A DNA stretch of 38,424 nucleotides from Kiritimatiellia bacterium (GTDB lineage Bacteria; Verrucomicrobiota; Kiritimatiellia; JAFGHX01): contig JAFGHX010000205.1 of assembly GCA_016929905.1 (NCBI GenBank), positions 1 through 38,424 on the forward strand. Direction: 5' to 3'. The translations under genes were made by a program, and so were the position numbers. The notes below the pieces were generated by a model. The model was not told the DNA's origin, searched no databases, and was given only the letters and a program-made list of their open reading frames with translations. Below are positions 1 through 7,055 of this stretch, piece by piece. Positions within the stretch are counted from its first letter, which is position 1; every line of letters starts with the position of its first letter.

Positions 1-75
1 AGACACGTCTAGGTCGGCCGCCGGCACGGAACCCTTTAGATGCCGCCATATCCGCGCCCGCAGCAGATGGCTCAT
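1..75 (-). CDS. Possible 5' end of a gene running off the left edge
   Basis: A minus-strand reading frame opens with ATG at 75 and stays open for 25 codons to the window edge (starts MSHLLRARIWRHLKG). It would be divergent from clpS. No strong ribosome-binding site lies in front of it; an AAGG lies about 20 bases upstream. The product is not recognisable from so few residues. It could be chance, since GC-rich DNA keeps frames open easily. Confidence 0.25.
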   Translation of the reverse strand, partial: MSHLLRARIWRHLKGSVPAADLDVS

Positions 76-173
76 GAATAGATCAGGTTAGCACGCCTTG
101 GCCCGCGCAGCAAGCGCGTTGCCCGGAATTCGAACGCCCGCTCGATTCGCCGCGTGCATCGCGTGGGCCCCTG

Positions 174-182
174 TGCTATACT
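174..182 (+). promoter_or_regulatory. Extended -10 promoter element for clpS
   Basis: TGC-TATACT at 174-182 matches an extended -10 element, 35 bases before the clpS start. No good -35 box is seen at the usual spacing (GTGCAT lies there), which is acceptable for extended -10 promoters. Confidence 0.45.
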
Positions 183-217
183 GCGCCGTCCGACACAATC
201 GGAGGAGGCCGCCTGCG

Positions 218-508
218 ATGGGCCGTAAGAAAACAATCGACAAGCCGCACGTCAGCAGCGGAGCCGCAACGCGGCATGAAGACATCTACCAGGTGATCCT
301 CCACAACGACGACCACAACACCATGGACCACGTGGTCGGGGCGTTGATGTGCGTGTTCCTCCATCCGCAGGGCCTGGCGATAAAGATCATGATGGAAGCC
401 CACACGCGGGGCAAGGCCGTCGCCGAGGTCGAGGGCGAGACTTCCGCCAGGCTGCACAGGGATCAACTGCAGTCCTACAGCCTCACTGCAACGCTCGAGA
501 AGATGTGA
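218..508 (+). CDS. clpS: ClpS adaptor of the Clp protease (N-degron recognition)
   Basis: ClpS binds destabilising N-terminal residues and delivers the substrate to ClpAP in the cytoplasm. The product is 96 residues, a usual length. The peptide-pocket motif HNDDHNTMDHVV (N30, D31, D32) is present, and H62 in AHTRGKA matches the second conserved pocket residue. The C-terminus TATLEKM is typical of the family. The ATG at 218 was chosen because GGAGGAGG lies just upstream (201-208); an earlier in-frame ATG at 98 would add an Arg-rich extension unlike ClpS. aat, which makes N-degrons, follows 150 bases downstream, so the two form an N-degron module. clpA is not in this window. Confidence 0.95.
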   Translation: MGRKKTIDKPHVSSGAATRHEDIYQVILHNDDHNTMDHVVGALMCVFLHPQGLAIKIMMEAHTRGKAVAEVEGETSARLHRDQLQSYSLTATLEKM

Positions 509-519
509 CTGCAAGATTT

Positions 520-634
520 GGAAGAATGGAAGAATGGAAGAATGGAAGAATGGAAGAATGGAAGGGTGGAAGGGTGGAAGGGTGGAAGGGTGCCTGTGAC
601 GCCGCCCCCCAGTCTTCCACCCTTCCATTCTTCC
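520..634. repeat. 8-bp tandem repeat array with inverted copies (foldback)
   Basis: Five tandem GGAAGAAT units (520-559) are followed by four GGAAGGGT units (560-591), a 19-base spacer, and reverse-complement units at 611-634. The 16 bases at 552-567 are the exact reverse complement of 619-634, so the element can form a long hairpin. It lies between clpS and aat. A shorter direct copy lies at 34420-34443. It may act as a terminator or mRNA end, but no T-tract follows. Confidence 0.85.
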
Positions 635-659
635 ATATCCTCCGCTGTGGTCGTGCCCC

Positions 660-1349
660 ATGCCCATATTCAGACTCGGCGCTGAACGCATCTTCCCGCC
701 CGTCGAACTCGCCGAGCCCGGCGCGCCGCTCGCGGTCGGAGGCGACCTCAGCGTCGAACGGCTTCTGCTCGCGTACGAGAGCGGGATCTTTCCTTGGTTC
801 TCCGAAGGCGACCCGATCCTGTGGTGGGCGCCCGATCCCCGGTTCGTGCTGTTTCCCGACAAGCTGAAGGTGTCCAAGAGCATGCAGCGCGTCGTGAAGA
901 GCGGCCGCTTCCGCATCACGTACGACCGTGCGTTCCGTTCGGTCATCGCGAAATGCCGCATCGCGAAGCGCAAGGGGCAGGGCGGCACCTGGATCACGGC
1001 CGGCATGCGCGAGGCCTACTGCCGGCTGCATGAGGCCGGTTACGCGCACTCGGTCGAGGCCTGGAGCGGCGATGCGCTCGCCGGCGGGCTGTACGGCGTG
1101 TCGCTCGGCCGCTGCTTCTTCGGCGAATCCATGTTCGCCGACGTCTCCAACGCCAGCAAGGCCGCCCTGGTCGACCTGGTCGCAATGCTCGATCGGCGGG
1201 ATTTCGCGTTGATCGACTGCCAGGTTCACAGCCCCCACCTCGCCGGGCTCGGGGCCGAGTACATCCCGCGCGCACGGTTTTCCGGCCTGCTGGCCGAAGC
1301 GCTCCGCGCCGACACCATCCGCGGCAATTGGGGAGAGCGGATCGGTTGA
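660..1349 (+). CDS. aat: Leucyl/phenylalanyl-tRNA--protein transferase
   Basis: This cytoplasmic enzyme moves Leu or Phe from charged tRNA to N-terminal Lys or Arg, creating N-degrons read by ClpS. The 229-residue product carries the family blocks in order: LAVGGDLS near residue 24, FPWFSEGDPILWWAPDPR near 45-62, GGLYGVSLGRCFFGESMF near 143-160, and DCQVHSPHLAGLGAEYIPR near 190-208. The length is typical. The ATG at 660 gives the normal N-terminus (MPIFRLG), although no clear Shine-Dalgarno sequence precedes it. The gene follows clpS and the foldback repeat. Expression may depend on read-through from clpS or on a weak leader. Confidence 0.95.
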   Translation: MPIFRLGAERIFPPVELAEPGAPLAVGGDLSVERLLLAYESGIFPWFSEGDPILWWAPDPRFVLFPDKLKVSKSMQRVVKSGRFRITYDRAFRSVIAKCRIAKRKGQGGTWITAGMREAYCRLHEAGYAHSVEAWSGDALAGGLYGVSLGRCFFGESMFADVSNASKAALVDLVAMLDRRDFALIDCQVHSPHLAGLGAEYIPRARFSGLLAEALRADTIRGNWGERIG

Positions 1350-1456
1350 CCCGTTTCCAGTGTCGTGCGTCCAACAGATCTTGACATGGGGGGGAGCGCC
1401 ATTCGGGCCATCGCAAGGCGCGTCTCCGGGCCAATGAGGCGCGGACGTCACTGTCC

Positions 1457-1493
1457 TTGACAACCGGCATTATACGTATAGTATACGTATAAC
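1457..1493 (+). promoter_or_regulatory. Promoter and double-palindrome operator of the toxin-antitoxin pair
   Basis: TTGACA at 1457-1462 is a consensus -35. Downstream are two perfect copies of the 10-bp palindrome TATACGTATA (1471-1480 and 1482-1491), one base apart. They overlap the expected -10 region; TATACG at 1482-1487 gives a 19-bp spacer. Ribbon-helix-helix antitoxins usually bind such paired short palindromes to repress their own operon, so this is the likely autoregulatory operator. Confidence 0.75.
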
Positions 1494-1511
1494 GATCAGG
1501 GAGCGGAAAGC

Positions 1512-1742
1512 ATGCATAAGAAGCTGACTTTGAGCATAGACGAAGACGTCTACACGGGCCTGCACGAGGTCATTGGCTCGCGGAAGATCAGTCGTTTCAT
1601 CGAAGATCTGGTCCGCCCGCATGTGGTGCAGAAGGATTTGTATTCGGCGTACAAGCGAATGGGTGCGGACCGGGTTCGGGAATCTGCCGCGCTTGAATGG
1701 GCGGAGGCCACCTGCGGAGACACAGTGGATGAAGAGAGGTGA
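1512..1742 (+). CDS. MazE-like / ribbon-helix-helix antitoxin
   Basis: A 76-residue protein whose N-terminus ([20 protein letters not shown]) fits a ribbon-helix-helix beta strand and helix, followed by [16 protein letters not shown], typical of antitoxins paired with MazF. The acidic C-terminal part ([19 protein letters not shown]) would wrap the toxin. A GGGAGCGG ribosome-binding site lies before the ATG. The stop overlaps the toxin start by 14 bases, as in translationally coupled pairs. It probably represses its own promoter through the palindromes at 1471-1491. The exact antitoxin subfamily is not certain from motifs alone. Confidence 0.85.
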   Translation: MHKKLTLSIDEDVYTGLHEVIGSRKISRFIEDLVRPHVVQKDLYSAYKRMGADRVRESAALEWAEATCGDTVDEER

Positions 1743-2049
1743 AGTCTGGTTCGTGGAGTTCGGCCCGTCTGTGGGCGGGGAGATCCGCAAGCGGCGCCCG
1801 GCGATCATTGTGAGCAACGACGCGTCCAACCGGTTCCTCAATCGCGTTCAAGTCGTCCCTCTGACCGGCAGCGTGGACCGGCTCTACCCGAGCGAGGCCT
1901 ACGTCACGTTTCGGGGCAAGAAGTCCAAGGCCATGGCCGATCAACTGACCACCGTCAGCAAGAAGCGCCTCATCAACAAGGGCGATGTGATTGCCCACGC
2001 GCAGATGGATGCCGTGGCCCGCGCCATGATGACTCAGCTCGGTCTGTAG
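1729..2049 (+). CDS. mazF: MazF/PemK-type mRNA interferase toxin
   Basis: The 106-residue product starts [21 protein letters not shown] and continues [10 protein letters not shown], the classic MazF N-terminal blocks, including the Arg of the active-site region. VQVVPLTGS and [13 protein letters not shown] match the core strands and the later conserved Q-hinge region. MazF enzymes cut single-stranded mRNA at short sites and slow growth when the antitoxin is lost. The ATG at 1729 lies inside the antitoxin gene (14-base overlap), giving the normal length. A longer in-frame start exists at 1573 but would read through the antitoxin gene and adds unrelated sequence. Confidence 0.92.
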   Translation: MKRGEVWFVEFGPSVGGEIRKRRPAIIVSNDASNRFLNRVQVVPLTGSVDRLYPSEAYVTFRGKKSKAMADQLTTVSKKRLINKGDVIAHAQMDAVARAMMTQLGL

Positions 2050-2070
2050 CGGGCATCTTGATCCGAGGAG

Positions 2071-2104
2071 ACTCCGAGCCAGCCGCGGACGTCTGTCTCG
2101 GAGT
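2071..2104. terminator. Possible stem-loop between convergent genes
   Basis: ACTCCGAG (2071-2078) and CTCGGAGT (2097-2104) form a perfect 8-bp stem with an 18-base loop. It lies between the convergent toxin gene and the small membrane protein gene. No T-tract follows, so a terminator role is only suggested by position. Confidence 0.3.
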
Positions 2105-2126
2105 TCCCCATCGTCGTTTGTTGCCT

Positions 2127-2474
2127 CTACAATCGGATCAGCGGGTTGCGCCACGGTCTCGGCAGCAGCGTGTGCGGGCCGTGGATGTAGATCTGGTAGT
2201 ACAGGAAATAGAGGCCGGCGCAGAGCATGGCCAGGAAGAGCACTTCGCCGATCCGGCCTGCGACGCTCTTGCTGGAGCGGTGCAGGTTGCGCAGGGACCG
2301 TTCGATCAGCGGGTAGACCACGAACCCCACGAACGTGAAGCCCAGCGCGAACATGAACACCAGAAACAGGACGCGCAGGTGCGCATGCCGGATGAGGGCC
2401 GCTTTGTACACGACCACCTCCTGCACGACGTTCAGAACGAGCAGGCAGCTCGGCAATATAATGTATTTCCTCAT
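2127..2474 (-). CDS. Small three-helix membrane protein, unknown function
   Basis: The 115-residue product has hydrophobic segments near residues 4-24 (possible signal anchor), 35-56 and 77-93, with a basic loop RSLRNLHRSSKS between the last two. It is probably an inner-membrane protein. The start at 2474 is preceded on the minus strand by GGAGG, about 10 bases away. The frame stays open far upstream, through the region of the divergent secreted-protein gene, but that part is Arg/Gly-rich shadow sequence. I do not recognise a family. It is divergent from the secreted protein gene at 2673. Confidence 0.65.
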   Translation of the reverse strand: MRKYIILPSCLLVLNVVQEVVVYKAALIRHAHLRVLFLVFMFALGFTFVGFVVYPLIERSLRNLHRSSKSVAGRIGEVLFLAMLCAGLYFLYYQIYIHGPHTLLPRPWRNPLIRL

Positions 2475-2672
2475 AGGTCGTTTTCCTCCGCTGGATGCCT
2501 GGTGCTCGGCTCTGCTACTACACGTTGCCGCGTGTCTTGTCGAGATCAGACGCTTGATCGGCGGGCGGGAATGTGCTACGCGTAGGGCAGCCGTTGGGGC
2601 CGTGCACGGCCGCGGCCCTGCGTGACGGCGTACGGGCTGGGCCGCACGAAGACCGGCGTGGGGAGTGCAATT

Positions 2673-3860
2673 ATGAGGAGTGGGTTTGTCGGACTCGTTG
2701 CCGTCGCGGTTTGCGGCGTTCCTCTCGCCGCTGCCGCGTCGGTTTCGCCCACGAACATGCGTTGTGCGGTCGACGTGGAGGCGGACGTCGACGGCGGCGT
2801 GTACTCGGACCGGGAACTGGTTTCCGTGGGGCCCGCGGCTTCCGGCGGGCTGTCGGCCGCGTTGGCCGCCGCGCTGCCCGACCGGGTGGGCATCGACGCG
2901 CTCAGCGTATCCAGCAACAAGATCGTGTTCTCCACCGATGCGTCGTTCAGCGCCGGCGGCACGGATTACGCGGACGAGGACCTGGTGGCCTACGATGTGA
3001 ATAGCGGCTTGTTCAGCATGGTCCTGGACGGGTCGGCGCTGGGCATTCCCGCGCGCGCGGACGTGGATGCCGCCGGTTACAGCCCGGCGTCCGGCGATAT
3101 TTTCTTCTCGCTCGACGTGTCGGCGACCCTGCCCGGGGCGGGCGCGGTGGACGACTCGGACGTGATCGGTTATGACGGCCTGTCGTTCAGCCACGCGTTC
3201 GACGGGACTACGGACCTGCAGATTCCCGCAGGCGCCGATCTGGACGCCCTGTACTGGGACGATGCCGGGTGGCTCTACTTCTCGCTGGATACGACCGCGA
3301 CGATCGGCGGCGCGACCGGCGACGACGACGATCTGTGGGCGTATAACGTCGCGAGCCATACCGTGACGCTGGTGGCGAACGGCGCAGTCGAGACACGGGC
3401 GGATCTGTCGGCACTCGACAGCCCCGTCGATACCGACGGCGATTGGCTGACAGACTTCGAGGAGCAGAGCGGGCTGGATGAGCCGGCGTCGACGTTTCCC
3501 GGCACGGGCACGGCGCTGGACCCGGCTTCGCATGCGAGCGATCCGCTGGCGGCCGATACCGACGGCGACGGGGTCGAGGATGGCGGTGAGGCCGCCTGCG
3601 GCACGGACCCTGCCGATACGAACGACGTGTTGCGGCTGATGCAGGTCGACGCGCCGAGCGCGACGAATGTCGTGCTGTACTGGCAGTCGGTGCCCGGCAA
3701 GACCTACGCGATCCAGACGACCGACGCGCTCACCAACGCGTTCGCCGACAGCGCCGCCACCCATGTGGCGGCGGCGTCCGGTACGAATGTGACGTCCTAT
3801 TCCGACGACGGGGCGGGGGCCTCCAGCAACCTGTACTACCGCGTCCGGCTGGCTCCTTGA
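2673..3860 (+). CDS. Secreted protein with propeller-like repeats, a TSP3-like Ca site and a VLYWQ tail
   Basis: The 395-residue product has an N-terminal signal peptide (MRSGFVGLVAVAVCGVPLAAAAS). Residues about 60-260 hold three similar blocks, each with a strand pattern like IVFSTDAS or IFFSLDVS, then a DD(S/D)D acidic turn and IPA-ADLDAL. These resemble beta-propeller blades or a repeat adhesin. DTDGDWLTDFEE and DTDGDGVEDGGE near residues 254-312 match thrombospondin type 3-like calcium loops. The tail VLYWQSVPGKTYAI...YYRVRLAP closely resembles the end of the large protein at 18942. The ATG at 2673 is preceded by GGGGAG and begins the signal peptide. A 14-bp palindrome GGCCGTGCACGGCC lies upstream at 2598-2611. 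Function is unknown; a surface or periplasmic binding role is inference. Confidence 0.8.
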   Translation: MRSGFVGLVAVAVCGVPLAAAASVSPTNMRCAVDVEADVDGGVYSDRELVSVGPAASGGLSAALAAALPDRVGIDALSVSSNKIVFSTDASFSAGGTDYADEDLVAYDVNSGLFSMVLDGSALGIPARADVDAAGYSPASGDIFFSLDVSATLPGAGAVDDSDVIGYDGLSFSHAFDGTTDLQIPAGADLDALYWDDAGWLYFSLDTTATIGGATGDDDDLWAYNVASHTVTLVANGAVETRADLSALDSPVDTDGDWLTDFEEQSGLDEPASTFPGTGTALDPASHASDPLAADTDGDGVEDGGEAACGTDPADTNDVLRLMQVDAPSATNVVLYWQSVPGKTYAIQTTDALTNAFADSAATHVAAASGTNVTSYSDDGAGASSNLYYRVRLAP

Positions 3861-3932
3861 AACTTGCTCGAGAACTTACTCAAGAACCCACTCGAGAACC
3901 TACTCGACGATTTGCTGGAGAACCCGCTTTCG
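3861..3932 (+). repeat. Tandem array of the 12-bp AACTTGCTCGAG unit (six units)
   Basis: The array starts on the base after the stop codon of the preceding gene and runs in exact 12-base register: AACTTGCTCGAG, AACTTACTCAAG, AACCCACTCGAG, AACCTACTCGAC, GATTTGCTGGAG, then AACCCGCTTTCG. Copies occur at 6119, 6774, 10099, 26693 and 29802. The last unit type (AACCCGCyTTCG) also ends the arrays at 6774 and 29802, which suggests a defined element boundary. Confidence 0.9.
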
Positions 3933-3972
3933 CGCGTTTGCCTGTCTGGCGCGCGGCCCGGCTTCACCCAGG

Positions 3973-3997
3973 GGCCGGCGTTCGGTGAACGCCGCCC
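3973..3997. repeat. REP-like hairpin GGCGTTC/GAACGCC
   Basis: GGCGTTC at 3977-3983 and GAACGCC at 3987-3993 form a perfect stem with a 3-base loop, extended by one C-G pair and further G-C pairs after a mismatch. It lies between convergent genes and may protect 3' ends or help termination. There is no T-tract. Confidence 0.5.
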
Positions 3998-4033
3998 TAC
4001 GCAGATCCGATACGTGAGCCCCAGACAGCTCTC

Positions 4034-6016
4034 TTATTGCCGCAGCTGCTTGCGCAGTTCGTAGGCGAGTTTCTCGACCGCTTCGCGCAGGTTCGTGTCC
4101 GCGTTCAGGGGTGTGTATTCCACTTTCCGGTTCACCGGGCCGGCGGCGACGGAGCCGTCGGCGGCGCGAATGAGCTTCAGGGTCATGACGACGGTTTGGA
4201 TCTCCGTCGTGCGGCCGTAGTAGTTGAGGGTGGAGGCGCCCATGGGCGTGAGCTTGATGCTCAAGCTGTATTCGGCAATGTCCTTCACGGTCTTCTTGTC
4301 GCCTTCGGCCGGCGGTTCCAGAACGGTGAACTTGGACTTTCTGAACGTTGACTGGGCGAACGTCGTGATTAGCTCCGCCTTCTCGTCGTCGCCCGTGGTC
4401 TGGATCACCACGGAATTGGGCGGCACGGGCTCGGGCGGCGGAGGTTCCGGTTCCTGTTGCGCAACCGGCGGTTGCGCGTCGGGCCCGGCTTCCGCCGGCG
4501 GTGGCTCGGTCTGGGTCACGGCCGCATCCGCGTCGGGTTGGGCGGGCGCCGGGTCAGGCAGAAGCAGAGCCGGCGCATTCTGATCCTGCGTCGGCGTATC
4601 CGCGACGTCGAGCGTGCCGCCGGGTGCGGGCGGCGTTTCGGGCGGGGGGACGGGCGTATCCGTCTGCACGTCAACTTCCGTGCCGGCCTGCGCGCCGGCA
4701 TCCGTGCCCGTGTTCGCGTCGGGAACGGGCGGGTTGGCGGGGGCGACCGCGGCCACATCCGCCGCCGCAGGCGGCACAGCGGCCCCGTCCGGAGCCGTCG
4801 CCGGCTGTTCAGTCGGCACCGCTTCCACCGCGGCCGGCGGCTCGGCGGACGCGGCGTCATCCGGCGCGGGGGCGGGTGCGACTTCTGCGGCGGCCGGCTG
4901 CGGTTCGTCCGCGGCGGTGTCGGGTGCCGGCTCTTCGTTGGCCGGCTCTTCGTTCGCGTCCGCGAGCTGTTCGGGTTGTTGTTCCGCGTCGTTTTCGGCT
5001 GCGCCCGGGCCCTGTTGGCTCCACCAGTACCAGAGCCCGGCGCCGGCCACCAGGGCGAGGACCAGTGCCGCGACGGCGATCAGCGCCCACGGATCGCCCT
5101 TCTTCTTCGCGGCCGCGCGCGCGGGGCCGGCGCCGGAGACTCTTGTCTGCGTGCCGGCAACCGTGGCGTCCTCGTCCACGCCCGTCTGCAGCCGGTCGAG
5201 CGCGGCGGCAAGTTCCTCGGCGCTGCGGTACCGCTTCTCCTTGTTCTTGTGCAGCATCTTGGCCAGCACCGTTTCGACCGACGGCGGCACTTTCGGGTTC
5301 GCCTGCCGGATGGGGCGCATGTCGCCCTTGACGATCTTCATCACGAGGCTGGCCGGCGTGTCGGCGTCGAACGGGCTGCGCCCGCACAGGATTTCGTACA
5401 AGGTCACCCCCAGCGAGTAGATATCGCTTCGCGCATCGGCCTTCTGCCCTTCGCACTGTTCGGGCGACATGTACTGCGGTGTGCCCAGAAAGGCGCCGTC
5501 CACGGTGAGCTGCGTGTGCGCGTGCGCGACGCGGGCAAGCCCGAAATCCGCGACCTTCACGCGCCCGGCCGCGTCGAGCATGATGTTGCTCGGCTTGATG
5601 TCGCGGTGGACCAGGCCGGCCTTGTGCGCTTCACCCAGCGCATCCGCCACCTGCCGCACGATCCGAATCGCTTCCGCCGCGTCCAGCGCGCCGCGTTCGC
5701 TGACGATCTGTTTCAGCGTCTTGCCCTTCACGTATTCCATCGTGAAGTAATGCGTGCCCTGTTCTTCGCCGATCGCGTAGATATGGACGATGTTCGGGTG
5801 GTTGATTTGCGCCGCCGCCTGCGCTTCGCGCTCGAAGCGCTTGATCATCATCTCGTCTTCCGAGATCTTTGGGCTCATGATCTTCAGTGCGACCACCCGG
5901 TTCAGCGACATCTCGTCCGCCTTGTAGACGATCGCCATGCCGCCGCGCCCGAGTTCGCCGAGGATCTTGTAGTTGCCGAATTGCTTGCCGACCAGGTTGT
6001 GCGGATCGAAGCTCAT
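4034..6016 (-). CDS. Membrane-anchored Ser/Thr protein kinase
   Basis: The 660-residue product has a Hanks-type kinase domain at about residues 15-275: glycine loop GELGRGGMAIVYKA, catalytic Lys45 in VVALKI, HRDIKPSN with Asp139, DFGLA with Asp157, and SPEQ in place of APE. A transmembrane helix follows (about 310-332, ALIAVAALVLALVAGAGLWYWW). Then comes a 200-residue Ala/Pro/Glu-rich linker, and a C-terminal domain of about 125 residues (SVVIQTTGDDEKAELITTF...EKLAYELRKQL) outside the membrane. That last domain resembles envelope or lipoprotein assembly domains but I cannot name it. The start at 6016 follows GGAGA. The kinase probably senses an envelope signal and phosphorylates cytoplasmic targets. 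No partner phosphatase is nearby. Confidence 0.93.
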   Translation of the reverse strand: MSFDPHNLVGKQFGNYKILGELGRGGMAIVYKADEMSLNRVVALKIMSPKISEDEMMIKRFEREAQAAAQINHPNIVHIYAIGEEQGTHYFTMEYVKGKTLKQIVSERGALDAAEAIRIVRQVADALGEAHKAGLVHRDIKPSNIMLDAAGRVKVADFGLARVAHAHTQLTVDGAFLGTPQYMSPEQCEGQKADARSDIYSLGVTLYEILCGRSPFDADTPASLVMKIVKGDMRPIRQANPKVPPSVETVLAKMLHKNKEKRYRSAEELAAALDRLQTGVDEDATVAGTQTRVSGAGPARAAAKKKGDPWALIAVAALVLALVAGAGLWYWWSQQGPGAAENDAEQQPEQLADANEEPANEEPAPDTAADEPQPAAAEVAPAPAPDDAASAEPPAAVEAVPTEQPATAPDGAAVPPAAADVAAVAPANPPVPDANTGTDAGAQAGTEVDVQTDTPVPPPETPPAPGGTLDVADTPTQDQNAPALLLPDPAPAQPDADAAVTQTEPPPAEAGPDAQPPVAQQEPEPPPPEPVPPNSVVIQTTGDDEKAELITTFAQSTFRKSKFTVLEPPAEGDKKTVKDIAEYSLSIKLTPMGASTLNYYGRTTEIQTVVMTLKLIRAADGSVAAGPVNRKVEYTPLNADTNLREAVEKLAYELRKQLRQ

Positions 6017-6118
6017 AGGTGTGTCTCCAGCCAGTGGTGCCGTCACACGTCGTGCGGCCCAACGTCTCTGGAGATCATGCCGCAAACACCCCGCGGCGTC
6101 AATGACCGGTTGCCCCTA

Positions 6119-6135
6119 AACTTGCTCGAGCAAGT
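6119..6135. repeat. Single 12-bp repeat unit forming a 16-bp palindrome
   Basis: AACTTGCTCGAG at 6119-6130 runs into CAAGT, so 6120-6135 (ACTTGCTCGAGCAAGT) is a perfect 16-bp palindrome. It lies six bases past the stop codon of the minus-strand msrB gene. It belongs to the same family as the array at 3861. Confidence 0.75.
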
Positions 6136-6141
6136 CTCTGC

Positions 6142-6750
6142 CTACGGCGAAGCGGCCTTCTGTTGCGCCTCGTCCCCGCCTGTTCCAGCCTTCCGAAAGG
6201 CCAGCGCCGCGGAGTTGATGCAGTAACGCAGGCCCGTGGGTTGCGGCCCGTCGGTGAAGACGTGGCCCAGATGCGCGTCGCAGCGGCTGCACAACACCTC
6301 GGTCCGGGTCATGCCCAGCGAATGGTCCGCGTGCTCCGATACGTTCGCCGGCGCCGCGGGTCGGGTGAAACTGGGCCAGCCGCTGCCGGAATCGTACTTG
6401 GCGTCCGAATCGAAGAGCGGCTGCCCGCAACCGACGCACGTATACGTGCCCGCTTCCTTGTGCCGATTGTACTTGCCCGTCCCCGGATATTCCGTCCCTT
6501 TCTGGCGCGTGATGCGATACTGCTCCGGCGAAAGACGCTGCTTCCACTCCTCGTCCGACCTGACCATCCTGCCGGGTCCGACCGCCGGCCCGGGCGCCGC
6601 CGGCGCGGCACACGAGACCGGCTCTTGCGCGCACGCACCGGCGCGCGGCGCGGCCCGGGCCGGCTGTGCCGTTCGAACGGAAAACCAGATCGTGAGTGCC
6701 GCTATCGCAACCAGCGCGGCCAGCGTGCCGGCTATGGCTTGGGTTGACAT
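6142..6750 (-). CDS. msrB: Peptide-methionine (R)-S-oxide reductase, membrane-anchored
   Basis: MsrB reduces methionine-R-sulfoxide in damaged proteins. The 202-residue product has an N-terminal membrane helix ([19 protein letters not shown]) and a short Ala/Pro-rich linker, so the catalytic domain probably faces the periplasm. The domain (about residues 62-190) shows [12 protein letters not shown], the zinc pairs CVGC and [22 protein letters not shown], and the catalytic Cys in RYCINSAAL. The last matches the usual RYCxNS motif. A GGAAAGGAGGAG ribosome-binding site precedes the ATG at 6750. The gene stands alone; no MsrA domain is fused. An electron donor for a periplasmic MsrB is not seen here. 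Confidence 0.95.
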   Translation of the reverse strand: MSTQAIAGTLAALVAIAALTIWFSVRTAQPARAAPRAGACAQEPVSCAAPAAPGPAVGPGRMVRSDEEWKQRLSPEQYRITRQKGTEYPGTGKYNRHKEAGTYTCVGCGQPLFDSDAKYDSGSGWPSFTRPAAPANVSEHADHSLGMTRTEVLCSRCDAHLGHVFTDGPQPTGLRYCINSAALAFRKAGTGGDEAQQKAASP

Positions 6751-6773
6751 GGGGCTCCTCCTTTCCTGTCCTG

Positions 6774-6900
6774 AACTCCCTCGAGAACCCGCCTTCGCTC
6801 GGCGCTTCCGCCGTCGTCCCGAGGCGCAGACGCCCCGGGACTCTGGCGCGACAAGTCGGCGGGCATGCCTACTCGGGAACTCGCTCGAAGTCTGGCCTTC
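6774..6900. repeat. Composite intergenic repeat: 12-bp units plus GACAAGTCGGCGGGC element
   Basis: The 305-base gap between msrB and the glycosyltransferase gene is largely repeat material. AACTCCCTCGAG (6774-6785) and AACCCGCCTTCG (6786-6797) are 12-bp-family units. Positions 6787-6867 match a second element, found again at 8216-8280, that begins ACCCGCCTTCGC, has CGCTTCCGCCGTCG, and ends GACAAGTCGGCGGGCA. A further unit AACTCGCTCGAA lies at 6878-6889. I see no convincing promoter in the remaining bases to 7055. Confidence 0.7.
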
Positions 6901-7055
6901 TAGGGTTCTGTCGGGCTGACCGGCCAGGGGATTACGCGGGTGGTGTGTTTGTCGTCATCGCCTCTCTTTCCAGCCCGCTCATGGGGCGAAGAATAGCCTT
7001 GCAGCCGTACGGAGAGAAGGACATTCTGATTGCGCGACGATCGGGAGGCAAGACG

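Noticed and set aside
1573..1728. Longer start for the MazF toxin
   Set aside because: The extra part lies inside the antitoxin gene in another frame and is unlike MazF; the ATG at 1729 gives the normal length.
2560..2660. Palindrome-rich stretch GGGGCCGTGCACGGCC as a promoter
   Set aside because: It is symmetric, but no -35/-10 pair is near it and a regulator cannot be named.
3864..4064. A 66-codon frame starting in the 12-bp repeat array (MLENLLKNPLENLL)
   Set aside because: It is the translation of the 12-base units; no ribosome-binding site or conserved part is seen.
4457..6226. A 589-codon plus-strand frame opposite the Ser/Thr kinase
   Set aside because: It is Arg/Gly/Val-rich with no domain, and the minus-strand frame has all kinase motifs.
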